From an uncultured Bacteroidales bacterium (GTDB taxonomy: Bacteria > Bacteroidota > Bacteroidia > Bacteroidales > UBA932): DNA of 39,190 nucleotides. Of this stretch, positions 16,065 through 26,445 are shown one piece after another. The translations under genes and the position numbers were made by a program. A model generated the notes under the pieces. That model saw only the letters and a list, made by a program, of their open reading frames with translations, ran no database searches and was not told where the DNA came from. Each line of letters starts with the position of its first letter. Position 1 is the stretch's first letter. Location of the stretch: the NCBI GenBank assembly GCA_900318355.1, contig ONKE01000064.1, positions 1-39,190 of the forward strand, in the 5' to 3' direction.

Positions 16065-17213
16065 ATGTTCGGATTTGACACATATAAAAGGATGACTTTG
16101 GGACTGATGCTCGCAGCGGTTCCGGGCTTTGTTGCCGGTTGCGCCAAGTTCGAGAATGATCTGGCAAAGGTTCCCGTGTCTTTCGCTACATACAGCAGCC
16201 GTGTTATGGAATCCAAGGCCGGGTCCGGATACGTGGCTCCAGGCGGAGATTTTGCTCCGGGTGCCGAGATTGCCGTATTCGGCTACCACCATGATGCTTC
16301 CGACTGGGATACCGATCAGGCTTCGGGGGCGAATATTCCCGATTTCATGTACAACCAGCTCCTTACCAAGCAGGATGACGGCAGCTGGGTCTATTCCCCC
16401 GTCAAATACTGGCCGAACGAATATGGAGCCAATGCTGCAAGCAACGCGATTGACCGTCTGAGTTTCTGGGGCTATTATCCTCGCGGAGCCTCCGGTCTGA
16501 ATCTCTACAAGCCCGGTACGACCACCCCCTTCGACAACGGGACTTCCGGGGTTCCTAAAGTCGCGTTCACCCAGTCAGAGGATCCTGACGAAATGACGGA
16601 CCTCATGTTCTGCGGACCGTTGAAGGACCTTTACAAGACGCAGGGTCATGTTGTGGGAAGCGACGAGAAACACTATGGATACATCTCCGACGGAGAAGTT
16701 CTCCTTACTTTCAAGCACGCCCTCTCCCTTGTTGAGTTCCAGCTGGCAGAAGGCACAGGTGCGGAACTCAACCTCCTGAGGCTCACCAATATCAAGAAAA
16801 GCGGCACGGTTGAGGATCCGTCTTCTCTTCCGATTGAATGGAGCAATGTAGGAAGTGAGTACACCCTTGAAATGGCAAACATTGACATTCATGATGCCAC
16901 CATCCTCAGGGTTCTTGCTATTCCCCAGACCATCAGTGCGGACGCTACGTTCACCCTCAACTACAATATAACCTTCGAGTCCTCGGATCCTACCCACCCG
17001 GATCCCATCGTCTACACGGGAGATTCCTTCTCCGTGAAGCTCTTCAAGAAGACAGGCCCTGTCGCAGAGCAGTACGGCGTAACGGCTTGGGAACCCGGCA
17101 AGCACTATATTTACAAAATCGCCGCCGGTCTGGACCGTATTGAGTTCGAGGAAATTGTCGAGAGCGCCGACGATTGGAGCGTAGGTAACAGTAACATCTC
17201 GGTCCCTGATTAG
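16065..17213 (+). CDS. Minor fimbrillin-like lipoprotein
   Basis: A 382-aa lipoprotein with lipidated Cys26 (FVAGC); an internal ATG at 16092 would give a shorter signal peptide with the same Cys. Fimbrillin boxes are present but divergent: VKYWPNE, LSFWGYYP and FKHALSLVEF. The C-terminus DDWSVGNSNISVP is shortened. A basic site SSRVMESKAG (residues 44-53) matches the processing-type site of the other subunits. Codon use is less biased than in the three genes before it, consistent with lower expression. It ends 1 bp before the next ATG. A minor or adaptor subunit is likely from its position. Confidence 0.8.
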   Translation: MFGFDTYKRMTLGLMLAAVPGFVAGCAKFENDLAKVPVSFATYSSRVMESKAGSGYVAPGGDFAPGAEIAVFGYHHDASDWDTDQASGANIPDFMYNQLLTKQDDGSWVYSPVKYWPNEYGANAASNAIDRLSFWGYYPRGASGLNLYKPGTTTPFDNGTSGVPKVAFTQSEDPDEMTDLMFCGPLKDLYKTQGHVVGSDEKHYGYISDGEVLLTFKHALSLVEFQLAEGTGAELNLLRLTNIKKSGTVEDPSSLPIEWSNVGSEYTLEMANIDIHDATILRVLAIPQTISADATFTLNYNITFESSDPTHPDPIVYTGDSFSVKLFKKTGPVAEQYGVTAWEPGKHYIYKIAAGLDRIEFEEIVESADDWSVGNSNISVPD

Positions 17214-17214
17214 T

Positions 17215-18441
17215 ATGAAAAGAAGATTCTTCATAATATTTGCGTTGCTTGCACCGGTACTGAATTCCTGTGTCAAGCTCAAGTTCGACGTCAGTTATGA
17301 CGCCACCCTTGGTTATGAGGAGTCCTCCGACCCTGTGGATTTCTCCTGGTATGCCGGTCGCGCCACCAAGGCAGACCCGACGTATTTCGTCGGGGATGAA
17401 GTTGCCACTGGAACAGAGCGCCACCTCAACAGCGGCACATCCATGGGCGTGTTCGGATATTTTCACCCGCAGAGTGCAGGTGCCGCAGGCACATGGCAGA
17501 CCGGCGCCGGCGCTTACAATGCCCCCAACCTCTTTTACAACGAGTCCGTAAGCATCACCGAGGACGCCGGGACCTATTACTACGACTACGTCCATTCCCG
17601 CTTCTGGCCTCGTAACAAGCTGGACAAGATATCCTTCATCGCATACTATCCCTGGAACGAACTTAACACCAGCGGACAGGCAACCGAAAACACCATAGTG
17701 GAGCCTTTCCTGGATACAAGGTCCGAGCGCCAGGGCATGGTAGGGTTCTATTACGTTGTTCCGGAGGACTCCAAGGATCAGGTGGACTTCATGGTTTCCG
17801 ACCTCTGCCTTGAGCAGAGCAAGGCCGTCTGGACCGACAATCCGGCACAGGGGCTTACAGGAACCGGGACAGGCAAGGTGAAGTTTTTCTTCCACCACGC
17901 TCTCAGCCAGGTGCGGGTGAAAAGCGTAAACTTCGATACAGGCGGAAACGACATGGTGGACCTCAAGATCAATTATATAGTCTTCAGGAATGTAGCCGTA
18001 TTCGGGCAGTGCATCCCCGTACCGGATTTCAGCTCAACCACCGCCAACGGCCGCACCACCGTCAATCCGACATGGCCTGCAGGCACGCTGGTTCCGCGCC
18101 GACCCAACTATACCACCGGCGTTACTGCCAAAGTATGCTACGACCCCTCCACGGATTCGTGGGATGTGGACAACTTCCTGCTTATGATTCCCCACACCTT
18201 CTTTACCGGTGCCACCATAGAGGTAAACTTTGACGTGACCCGAAAGAAAGACGGTACCGGAGAGTACTACTCCTATAAGGGCAATACGCTGTCGGCCCCC
18301 CTTACTACCACAAGCGTTTATGAGTGGGAGGCCGGGAAGATTTATACCTACAATATTACCCTGGACCTCAAACAAATCAAGGTCACGGCAGACGTGGTGA
18401 ACTGGCTTGACGCCAGCGAGGATGTTATAATGGACAATTAG
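17215..18441 (+). CDS. Minor fimbrillin-like lipoprotein
   Basis: A 408-aa lipoprotein with Cys19 (VLNSC). The basic site AGRATKADP (residues 47-55) is a textbook R/K-TKA motif. Fimbrillin boxes are FWPRNKLDKISFIAYYPW and FHHALSQVRV. The C-terminal part VVNWLDASEDVIMDN lacks the usual glycine after the Trp. It starts 1 bp after the upstream stop, so translational coupling is likely. It is probably an accessory pilus subunit; its exact position in the fibre cannot be inferred. Confidence 0.8.
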   Translation: MKRRFFIIFALLAPVLNSCVKLKFDVSYDATLGYEESSDPVDFSWYAGRATKADPTYFVGDEVATGTERHLNSGTSMGVFGYFHPQSAGAAGTWQTGAGAYNAPNLFYNESVSITEDAGTYYYDYVHSRFWPRNKLDKISFIAYYPWNELNTSGQATENTIVEPFLDTRSERQGMVGFYYVVPEDSKDQVDFMVSDLCLEQSKAVWTDNPAQGLTGTGTGKVKFFFHHALSQVRVKSVNFDTGGNDMVDLKINYIVFRNVAVFGQCIPVPDFSSTTANGRTTVNPTWPAGTLVPRRPNYTTGVTAKVCYDPSTDSWDVDNFLLMIPHTFFTGATIEVNFDVTRKKDGTGEYYSYKGNTLSAPLTTTSVYEWEAGKIYTYNITLDLKQIKVTADVVNWLDASEDVIMDN

Positions 18442-18446
18442 CGCCT

Positions 18447-20606
18447 ATGAAGACTCTTAGAATATTTGCATTGCTTTCGCTTGTGGCCGCCCTTTCCTGC
18501 CGGAGAGAGCCGATTCCGCATGTCGGCCCGGATAAGCCGTCGGGGAGCAATGTGGAAGTCAGGGCTACGGCGACATTGCCTGAGGATTGGATTCCCATGA
18601 CAAAGGCTCCCGGAGACATTACGGACATAGATAACGCAGGGCTTCAGTCCAAGGGGTTCGGGCTGTACGCTTTCTATACTGGCGGGGAGGACTACTCCGC
18701 AGCCACTGATTCATCGGCCTACGAAAAGTTCGGTCTTGTGTTGAACAACCGCCTGTTCAGCTATTCAGCCCCTGATTGGGAAAATACCGGCAAGGCCGAG
18801 TTCTGGCCCACTACCGCCGGGGAGAACCTGTCGCTCTTCGCCTACGCCCCATGGGACACATGGCACAGCGTTGTTGAATATGACGGGAAGGTGCCCACCA
18901 TCGTTTATGATGACTACGTAGCCCAAAATCTGAGCGCAGCTGAACTCTCCAAGCAGCGTGACCTCCTCTGGGGTACCAACACATCCGGCAATCCTCACAG
19001 GAATGTTGAGAAAGATGAATACAGTCCTGAGGGCACGGTAGACTTCCATTTCCGTCACGCCGTAGCGAAGGTACACCTTGGCGTGAAAGGAACACTTCCG
19101 GGAGAGGTCAGGAACATGACTTCTGCAGGAAGAACAACTTCATCCACCGGAGCGGCGGGAGATACCGAGAGCGGAGAGACTGTGTCGACCGTTGACACGG
19201 CGTCCCCCACTGTGGCAAACAACTCTAATTATTACAGGAGCGAAGGATTTGATTATTCTGATTGGGTTTATGTAAGGTACTATCATGCAGTTCAAACCCA
19301 GACGGAAACGGAGAGTATAGTCCAGACACGTTACCGTACCATGACGGAAACCTCCACAGGTGCCATATACTCGGTGAGCGGTCAACGATATTTGATTGAG
19401 GAAGTTACCCTTAAAGGATTCAACCGTAAAGGAACCCTTGTTCTGGATAACACCGTTTCATATACTCCTGAATGGAAAGATACCGCCCGCTTCAGCGGCT
19501 CCGGTCCCGAATATGTCTTGAACTCCGGCAATGTCCTTTCGCAATCTTTGCAGTATGTGCCTGCGGCCACGGTGCAGAACAATTTCAGCACCTATACCGG
19601 CATAAGCGAGGACGCTTCGGACCTTATGTCCGGCTACTTCCTTTATGCGATTCCCCGTGAATCTTCTCCCGGGGACCGCATAGCGGTTACCATTGATTAT
19701 CATAAGCTGAACGTCGCCGGAACGCTCACCGCCAATCAGACGAGACAGATTATCGAGAAGCAGACCCGGGTCGTTTCACGCAACCGCTCACGTTCGCGCA
19801 ATTCGGAAGAAATCAAAGTCACATCCGATAGAGACCGGACCAACAGTTGGAATAACGCATATACGAGCAGCGGCGCAAACAATGTATCTAACTACACCTT
19901 CTCCGAGGACTGGGGTGACTGGGGTAGCTGGAGTTCCTGGAATAATCCCTCCTGGGGTGATTGGCAGGAAGATTCCACCACAGAGTGGGAAATAACCGAC
20001 GAAACCCTTACCGGCGCTACGGTAAACTATAACGACGACCCGGCGCCTCACCTCAGCGGAGAAATCATCACGTCGCTCCAGGGAGGCCGCGTCTATGACA
20101 TCAATCTCATTGTTGCAGGTGACAAGATCGAACTGGACGTGGTTCCAAGGCCTTGGGATCTTCAGGAGTTCGACTTCGACTATAACGCCAATATCAACGA
20201 AGTATTCACGGCCCTTACCTACGACTCCTCCTTCATCGACTATGCAGAGGGAGAGAATGTCTACATCAACAACCGTATGGGCAAGTTCTACTTCAGCCTT
20301 GGCGAAGGCAAGTATGCTTCATGGCAGGCATCCCTGGTCGGCGACGCCGCTTTCGGGTTCACCGATGAAAACGGCAACTTCCTCCTTGACGGAAACGGCA
20401 ACCGCGTTTCGTCCATACGTCACGCCATAGAACCGGGAGTACTTAACTACATCTATATAAAGCCTGTAGACAGCGAAGCGACTGTTACCAGTCACGCAAA
20501 GCTGAGGATTTATCTTATAGACGCCACCGGAGATGCCGTGGTGGCCCTCAATCTGGTGAACATGGAGAATGTTACCGAATGGTCAATCTGGCAGAATGCA
20601 AACTAA
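18447..20606 (+). CDS. Large fimbrillin-like lipoprotein with Ser/Thr-rich and Trp-rich inserts
   Basis: A 719-aa lipoprotein, nearly twice the usual fimbrillin length, with Cys18 (ALSC). A processing-type site MTKAPG is at residues 51-56. The N-terminal half has fimbrillin boxes (FWPTTAGENLSLFAYAPW, FRHAVAKVHL). Extra segments are a Thr/Ser-rich region (about 220-310, with VQTQTETES), an Arg-Ser patch RNRSRSRNSEE (about 447-457), and a tryptophan-rich run with seven Trp between 489 and 514 (DWGDWGSWSSW onward). The C-terminal 170 residues form a second beta-rich region. Such Trp/Gly repeats could mediate carbohydrate, membrane or subunit contact. It is probably an adaptor or tip-proximal subunit. 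The function of the inserts is unknown. Confidence 0.75.
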   Translation: MKTLRIFALLSLVAALSCRREPIPHVGPDKPSGSNVEVRATATLPEDWIPMTKAPGDITDIDNAGLQSKGFGLYAFYTGGEDYSAATDSSAYEKFGLVLNNRLFSYSAPDWENTGKAEFWPTTAGENLSLFAYAPWDTWHSVVEYDGKVPTIVYDDYVAQNLSAAELSKQRDLLWGTNTSGNPHRNVEKDEYSPEGTVDFHFRHAVAKVHLGVKGTLPGEVRNMTSAGRTTSSTGAAGDTESGETVSTVDTASPTVANNSNYYRSEGFDYSDWVYVRYYHAVQTQTETESIVQTRYRTMTETSTGAIYSVSGQRYLIEEVTLKGFNRKGTLVLDNTVSYTPEWKDTARFSGSGPEYVLNSGNVLSQSLQYVPAATVQNNFSTYTGISEDASDLMSGYFLYAIPRESSPGDRIAVTIDYHKLNVAGTLTANQTRQIIEKQTRVVSRNRSRSRNSEEIKVTSDRDRTNSWNNAYTSSGANNVSNYTFSEDWGDWGSWSSWNNPSWGDWQEDSTTEWEITDETLTGATVNYNDDPAPHLSGEIITSLQGGRVYDINLIVAGDKIELDVVPRPWDLQEFDFDYNANINEVFTALTYDSSFIDYAEGENVYINNRMGKFYFSLGEGKYASWQASLVGDAAFGFTDENGNFLLDGNGNRVSSIRHAIEPGVLNYIYIKPVDSEATVTSHAKLRIYLIDATGDAVVALNLVNMENVTEWSIWQNAN

Positions 20607-20619
20607 AACGAAAGGAACG

Positions 20620-23016
20620 ATGAAAAGCATACTAAGAATAATATCGGCACTGCTGCTCCCGCTCCTTTTATGGACAGGGTGCGGAAAGGAATTTGAAACA
20701 GGCAGGGGAGGCATCCCTGACCATTGTATAGAACTCACCCTGAGCGGCCTGCACCCCGTTCTCTCTACCAGGGCGAGCAGCCGGGGCGTCGACGAGTACA
20801 ATGAAAATCTCGTCGAGAGCGTTGATTGTTTCTTCTACCCGGACGGCGGCACTGGCTCCGATGCGGTATTCACCGCCCTTGGCCGAGGCGCCGAAGCTGT
20901 AGCGGAGGGAGACAGCACCGTATATAAAGTCAAGGTTTTCTTTACCGACGCCGATGCCAACAAGATGTTCGGAAGCACGGTGTCCGGTACCTGCCAGGTG
21001 TACGTTATCTGCAACGCTCCGCTGAGTTATGGCGGAAGTACGGATGTAGCTTCCCTTAAGAATCTTGTAGTAGAGAACGACTTCGCCGCCCAGACGGTTC
21101 AGGGAAGTTTTGTGATGTCCTCGGACGAACTTGCAACCGTGACGCTCGAAACTGACGGCGACAACAACAGAACCGCCAGCGGCCGGGTAAAGGTGTCCCG
21201 TTCCGCAGCCAAGATACAGTTCTTCCTGCTGATCCCCGACCAGTTCGAAGACGAAACCAACCGGATTTGGGAGCCGGTCCTGAGTGCTGGCATCAGCATC
21301 AGTATGTCAAATGCCGTAAAGCGTGGCAAAGTGGACGGGGAGTATGCCGTACAGAATGAGGATTATGTATCCTATGGCTCCCGTGCGGTCGTGGCTCTTG
21401 ACGACTCGCAGGTGATTGCCGGGCACGAGGACTATAAGTACAGCCACATTCCCTTCTACTCCTATCCATGTGCATGGAGCGACCTGAGCGATTACGCAAC
21501 CACGATTGTCTTCCGTATTCCGTGGAAAATCAGAGGTGAGGATAACTACCAGTGGAAAAAGTATCAGCTGAGTCCGAATGTGGCCACGCTTGATCTCAGG
21601 CGCAACAATTTTTACAGGACCTTCGTCAGTGTCCAGTCGCTTGGCGGTGCCGACAAGGAAAGCGTTGTCATAATTCCTGAATGCGATTATGAGATTATCC
21701 CCTGGATGAACGAGGGAACCACGGCAGGCGAAGGGTTGGTGCCCGGAGAGCTGATTACATACAAATATCTTGTCGTCGACCAGCCGGAGCAGGTCCTGAA
21801 CAACGAGCCCATGGCATACTTCACCTATGTGAGCAGCGCCCCGATCTCGTCAGTAACCATAAAGAGGGTACAGTATTACATAAACAGCAATGCCAATCCT
21901 CTGACTACGCAGAATGTCAACAGGACGGTTACCGCCGACGAGGCTGATGTAAACACCAATGTCGGTGCCATTACCATCAACAAAGAGACGCCCGGTCTTG
22001 TAACCTTCTACCATTCCCTGGCTGAAATGTACAGCGCCGTTACGATTGAAGCTACGATTACCAACAGCGATGGCTGTACCCAGGATGTTGTGATTGTACA
22101 GAATCCGTCGATCAGCCTTATCCGTGAGGCCAAATCCGGTGACGTTTTTGTCAATGGTTATTTCGCGCGCGTTGCAAATTCCCCGTTCGGCACCAGATGG
22201 CGAGCCAGCTCCGGAGATTATTTCTACAGGGATCCAAAGTCGTCTAACAGTACTGCTGCCGTGACTATGCCATCTCCTTCAAGTGACTATGGCACTACCA
22301 TTTACAAGGGGCAGGGCGGATCCGGCGGGGGCCTTACAACTTTCTACACCACGGAAATACGGATTTCCTCTTTCAATACAGGGAATAATACATATTCTTA
22401 TTCATACGGCGGGGCGGTTCATGATGAAGTTTACCGTATCGGAGATCCTCGAAAAACCACTGAGGAAGTTTATAACTCCTCATGGTCACTCCACCCGTAC
22501 CTTTACTACAACAACACGGCGCAAGGTGCAAATACTGCCTGGCAGGAACCTCTGAAAATCCTTACGACCTCTCAGAGCGCCGAAGATCAGAACATAGTTG
22601 CTCCAAAATTCCTTGTGTCATCTTCCCTGAATGCCATGCTGACCACCGGCCTGCCTACCTTTGACCAGGCTGTCTCCAGGGCTGCAGTATATCAGGAAGC
22701 CGGTTATCCGGCCGGCAGGTGGAGAATCCCCACCGAAGCCGAAATGGCTTTCATTGTTGCCCGTCAGCAGGATGGCACCATCCCTGACCTCTATGTTGCA
22801 GGCTCAGACTATTGGTCTGGCAGCGGAAGGCTTATGACTATTTCAAACTCCGGAACAAGCATTACAATGAAGGATGGAAATGGCGATCGGCAGTCTGTCC
22901 GTTTCGTCTACGACCTATGGTACTGGGGCGATGAGCCCTCCACGACCAATGTCTACCACCCCAACGGGCACCTGTATAATTACGACTCCTCCGGCAACGC
23001 AACACTGATAAGATAA
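20620..23016 (+). CDS. Tip-type lipoprotein with C-terminal lectin/FGE-like domain (DUF4906-like)
   Basis: A 798-aa lipoprotein starting at 20620 (a good AAAGGA upstream; an ORF start at 20569 lies inside the previous gene), lipidated Cys21 (WTGC). The middle is Mfa2/DUF4906-like beta structure. The C-terminal 280 residues (from about 515, NGYFARVANSP) carry AGRWRIPTEAEMAFI, a YWSGSG segment and the ending VRFVYDLWYWGDEP. This pattern matches the sulfatase-modifying/C-type-lectin-like domains found at the end of large Bacteroidales fimbrial proteins. It suggests ligand binding at the pilus tip. STRASSRG (about 49-56) replaces the TKA site of the other subunits. A paralogue with the same ending is at 34160-36454. 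Confidence 0.75.
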   Translation: MKSILRIISALLLPLLLWTGCGKEFETGRGGIPDHCIELTLSGLHPVLSTRASSRGVDEYNENLVESVDCFFYPDGGTGSDAVFTALGRGAEAVAEGDSTVYKVKVFFTDADANKMFGSTVSGTCQVYVICNAPLSYGGSTDVASLKNLVVENDFAAQTVQGSFVMSSDELATVTLETDGDNNRTASGRVKVSRSAAKIQFFLLIPDQFEDETNRIWEPVLSAGISISMSNAVKRGKVDGEYAVQNEDYVSYGSRAVVALDDSQVIAGHEDYKYSHIPFYSYPCAWSDLSDYATTIVFRIPWKIRGEDNYQWKKYQLSPNVATLDLRRNNFYRTFVSVQSLGGADKESVVIIPECDYEIIPWMNEGTTAGEGLVPGELITYKYLVVDQPEQVLNNEPMAYFTYVSSAPISSVTIKRVQYYINSNANPLTTQNVNRTVTADEADVNTNVGAITINKETPGLVTFYHSLAEMYSAVTIEATITNSDGCTQDVVIVQNPSISLIREAKSGDVFVNGYFARVANSPFGTRWRASSGDYFYRDPKSSNSTAAVTMPSPSSDYGTTIYKGQGGSGGGLTTFYTTEIRISSFNTGNNTYSYSYGGAVHDEVYRIGDPRKTTEEVYNSSWSLHPYLYYNNTAQGANTAWQEPLKILTTSQSAEDQNIVAPKFLVSSSLNAMLTTGLPTFDQAVSRAAVYQEAGYPAGRWRIPTEAEMAFIVARQQDGTIPDLYVAGSDYWSGSGRLMTISNSGTSITMKDGNGDRQSVRFVYDLWYWGDEPSTTNVYHPNGHLYNYDSSGNATLIR

Positions 23017-23022
23017 GAGTTT

Positions 23023-26000
23023 ATGAAGAAGAATTCCGCAAAATCCCTTTTCATACTGGCCGCACTCTCAGTGCTGCTCGCTCCCTCCTGCGTTCGGGAA
23101 GAAGGGCCTTTTGACAGGACGGAGGCCGTCAAGATCAGCGACGGTAAAATCTCCCTTGACGGTACCCTGGTCCTCCCCAACGCGCAGGACCGCGGCGACT
23201 GGAATGTCACCAAGGCGGCAACGATGGGAGAGGAGGTTCCCACCGTCAAATTCCTATACCTTGCGGTGTTCAGCGCAGGCGACATCCTCTATGAGATAGT
23301 GAAGGCAAAACCCGGCACACAGAGCCACCCTACGGCGGAAGATGCCGGATTCATCTGTGGCAGCGCCTCTGAGAACTATATCACTACATTCCATGTGGAG
23401 GGGCTTACCAAAGTCAGCTCCGGCGACCGCTATATACAGTTCATCGCCACCACGAAAGCCATTCCCGAGTTCGAAAACATGGAGATGAATCTCGTGGATG
23501 AAGGCACCTTCGTCCGTACGCTGACTACCACGAATGGCGGACTTGCATACTGGGGAAGACGCCACTTCAGCTCCATTACGGAGACAACGGACATGAAAGG
23601 CATAAAGATGATCCGGAATTTCTCCAAGGTCAAGGTGGATGTTGCCGACAATGTGACAAATTTCCGCATTCTTGGCTTCAAGGTCTTCAACACCCCGGTC
23701 TACGGCACCATTGCGCCATTCAATACCAATACGGTAGACTATGTAAATGGCAAGGACGGTGAAATCCAGATCAACTTCGACCGCTACGCCAACTATGAAC
23801 TGGCATCGGGGGAGTCTTCCCCATATACCTGGCTCACCGAGACGGACGAGTTCTACGGCTTCATGCCCCCGGTGATACAGTACAATTCCTGGAACAGCTA
23901 CTACTCTGCCGACGACACCGACACCATGGATGCCAACAATCTGTGGATCGACCCCCAGGAGCCCGACTATCTGTATGAGTGCTCCTACCGCCCGGATGCG
24001 AACCCTTTCATAATTCTGAAAGCCCAGTTGTTGGAAAGTGGCTCCTGGCACACATATTATTACAAGGCAGACTTTGTTTACAAGGATCCTTCCACCGGGG
24101 ACAATGTCTACTATAATATCCTGCGTAATTTCTGCTATACCCTCAGCATTACCGGGGTTAACGGAAAGGGCAGCGACTCAGTGTACGACGCGGTGAACAG
24201 CATAGCCTTGAATAATTTCGAAGGCTCAACCATGGCTCAGGAGCTCACCAACATCGCCAACGACAACAGCCGCCTGTATGTGAGCAAGACGGATATACTT
24301 GTCACCTTCGGAACCTCGTTCAAGATGTATGTGAAGAGCCGTACCGGTACGTCTTTCAATACAGACGACAACGACAGCATAACCGCTGAAATCCGTGATG
24401 CGACCAGCGGCAGCAATATAGTGTCTTCGGCAAGCGCCATATCGATAGCATCCACGGACTATGGTTCCGGAACCTACAGCGACTGGAGGGAGGTTACCGT
24501 AACCTGCGCCAACCCGGAGAGTCTCAATCCCGGTGAGGTGTGGAAGCAGCCCATAGTGTTCAAGAACGCTGCCGGCCTCACCAGGACAGTGAACGTCACC
24601 ATGCGCCGGCCGTTCTCACTTTCCGTGGATGTGCAGGACTACGTGGCACCGGTGAAAGGCACGGAGGTGACGGTCGATTTCAACGTTCCGGCAGGTCTCA
24701 CCGTGGCGCGGTTCCCGCTGTACTTCTATCTCGAGCAGGAAGACAATACGCTTTATCCCAAGCCCCTCGCCCCTGAAGCCAACGAAACGCTCACCGTGGA
24801 AAACGGCCCCAGCCTTATCCCCGGACATACTCACAACAATTACTACTACCGCCGCACCATCAGCTGGGAGGAATATACTGCCGCTCCTACCGATGTGAAC
24901 GGAATCAAGACATTCAGGTCCTATTTCAAGACCATGGTTGAGGAAAGTGCCACCACCGTTTGGGTGGTCGCCGCTCCCACCAACGACTTCTACTACCCGG
25001 TAGACGCCACCAACAACTCCACCAACCGGGATACTTTCGCAAACATCCTGGAAGAAGGCAACCTGTATTTCGACCACTACGGAATGCAGCTTAATGTCGG
25101 GCAGACCGCCCAGAACAAGGCGACGTCCAACGCCGGCGCGCCCATCGTCTACACCTCCTCGAATACTTCTGTCGCAGAGGTCGATGAAAACGGCGTAGTC
25201 AGGGGTGTAAGCGAGGGTACGGCCATTATAACTGCCTCTGCAGATGCCTACCGCAACTTCACCGCGGCTGATCCTGTTCAGTATACGGTGACGGTAACCG
25301 GCGACAACCTCAGTGAACTGGCAGTGAGATGGACCACGGAGCCCGTATTCGTAGTGAAAGTCGGTTCCGATGTCCGGACAAAGGGCGAATACTCTGTTGC
25401 AAGCGCATATCCCGGAACGCCTGTTGCGACTTATGTTTCGGCCGATACCGGTATCGCCACTGTTTCTTCCGACGGTACGGTCCACGGAGTTGCGCCCGGC
25501 TATGTGCTCATTACCTATTCGGTAACGGCGCCGGGAGTCAGCGGATATGCCGAGGCTACGCAGGCTGTAAGCTATGAAATCCAGGTGGTGGCAGCCAAGG
25601 CTGCATCAGGCACCATTCACCACGAAGAGACCTTCCTTGAAAACAATATGGGAGACTATTTCATAGCGGAAGAAGTCATTACCGACGGAGACACCTGGAA
25701 GACCGGCACGGATAAAACCGCTGATTTTGTACGGCTCACCTGGTTCACCGACGGCCAGTGCTACAGGCATCTGTGGTATCCGTACTACAACTCCCGCAGC
25801 GGGGTGTCCTACGTGTCCTACGGTGTTGCGCAGTCTGCCTGGGGTGCGATTGAAGAGCCCACCAGTCGCTGGAATGAAGAGAGGTCTGAGTGGGAGACAG
25901 ACTATCACAACCGTCGCTTCGCCGGCTATGCCAAGATATCTTCCAAGGATATAGACCTTTCCTGCTCCGGCGGCGCCGTCCTGACCTTCTATCATGCCGG

Positions 26001-26442
26001 CAACTACTTCTCCGATCCGGCTCATCCCAATGCCCGGGAAAACATGAGATCCGACGCCCACCTGCTGTTCAGTAAAGACGGCGGCCTCACTTGGAGCAAT
26101 CCCGTGAACATCAACTATCCCCCCGGAACCAACTGGATCTATATCAAGGCCCAGGTCGACATCCCGGACGAATATCTGGTGTCCAACTTCCGAATGGCCT
26201 TTGAATGCGAAAGTCTCCCGGATCATATGTCGCAGCTGTACTTTACGGACAACAGTTACTCGTCGACTACCACCACCGTGACCGCCTACCCTGTGTATTA
26301 CAAGGTGATTACGGTTGGGGACGAGCAGCGTGTTACTACCACCTACACGTCTGAGAATACCGGCTATCCGGTGCGTGTAAGCCTGAACGACGGCCGTGCC
26401 GGAACGTGGGAAATCAAAAATGTCCAGATAGTCGAGAGGTAA
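23023..26442 (+). CDS. Giant multidomain fimbrial lipoprotein (DUF4906-like, two Big_2 domains)
   Basis: A 1139-aa lipoprotein with Cys23 (LAPSC) and a WNVTKAAT site near 60-67. The N-terminal 350 residues match the early part of the paralogue at 30660-34154 (VKFLYLAVFSAGDILYEIV; AYWGRRHF). Residues about 681-760 (YTSSNTSVAEVDENGVVRGV, ITASADAY) and about 766-856 (VSSDGTVHGVAPGYVLITY) are two Ig-like Big_2 domains. The C-terminus from about 960 (DLSCSGGAVLTFYHAG) looks like a jelly-roll carbohydrate- or anchor-type domain. It follows the lectin-like gene by 6 bp and is the last structural gene of the operon; a sensor kinase starts 3 bp later. It is likely a long stalk or tip adhesin. Confidence 0.75.
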   Translation: MKKNSAKSLFILAALSVLLAPSCVREEGPFDRTEAVKISDGKISLDGTLVLPNAQDRGDWNVTKAATMGEEVPTVKFLYLAVFSAGDILYEIVKAKPGTQSHPTAEDAGFICGSASENYITTFHVEGLTKVSSGDRYIQFIATTKAIPEFENMEMNLVDEGTFVRTLTTTNGGLAYWGRRHFSSITETTDMKGIKMIRNFSKVKVDVADNVTNFRILGFKVFNTPVYGTIAPFNTNTVDYVNGKDGEIQINFDRYANYELASGESSPYTWLTETDEFYGFMPPVIQYNSWNSYYSADDTDTMDANNLWIDPQEPDYLYECSYRPDANPFIILKAQLLESGSWHTYYYKADFVYKDPSTGDNVYYNILRNFCYTLSITGVNGKGSDSVYDAVNSIALNNFEGSTMAQELTNIANDNSRLYVSKTDILVTFGTSFKMYVKSRTGTSFNTDDNDSITAEIRDATSGSNIVSSASAISIASTDYGSGTYSDWREVTVTCANPESLNPGEVWKQPIVFKNAAGLTRTVNVTMRRPFSLSVDVQDYVAPVKGTEVTVDFNVPAGLTVARFPLYFYLEQEDNTLYPKPLAPEANETLTVENGPSLIPGHTHNNYYYRRTISWEEYTAAPTDVNGIKTFRSYFKTMVEESATTVWVVAAPTNDFYYPVDATNNSTNRDTFANILEEGNLYFDHYGMQLNVGQTAQNKATSNAGAPIVYTSSNTSVAEVDENGVVRGVSEGTAIITASADAYRNFTAADPVQYTVTVTGDNLSELAVRWTTEPVFVVKVGSDVRTKGEYSVASAYPGTPVATYVSADTGIATVSSDGTVHGVAPGYVLITYSVTAPGVSGYAEATQAVSYEIQVVAAKAASGTIHHEETFLENNMGDYFIAEEVITDGDTWKTGTDKTADFVRLTWFTDGQCYRHLWYPYYNSRSGVSYVSYGVAQSAWGAIEEPTSRWNEERSEWETDYHNRRFAGYAKISSKDIDLSCSGGAVLTFYHAGNYFSDPAHPNARENMRSDAHLLFSKDGGLTWSNPVNINYPPGTNWIYIKAQVDIPDEYLVSNFRMAFECESLPDHMSQLYFTDNSYSSTTTTVTAYPVYYKVITVGDEQRVTTTYTSENTGYPVRVSLNDGRAGTWEIKNVQIVER

Positions 26443-26445
26443 AAG

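Noticed and set aside
14663-16216. Long minus-strand open frame (517 codons) opposite fimbrillin 3
   Set aside because: It mirrors the codon bias of the plus-strand gene, has a low-complexity Gly/Val/Asp-rich product, no signal or family motif, and overlaps a well-supported gene.
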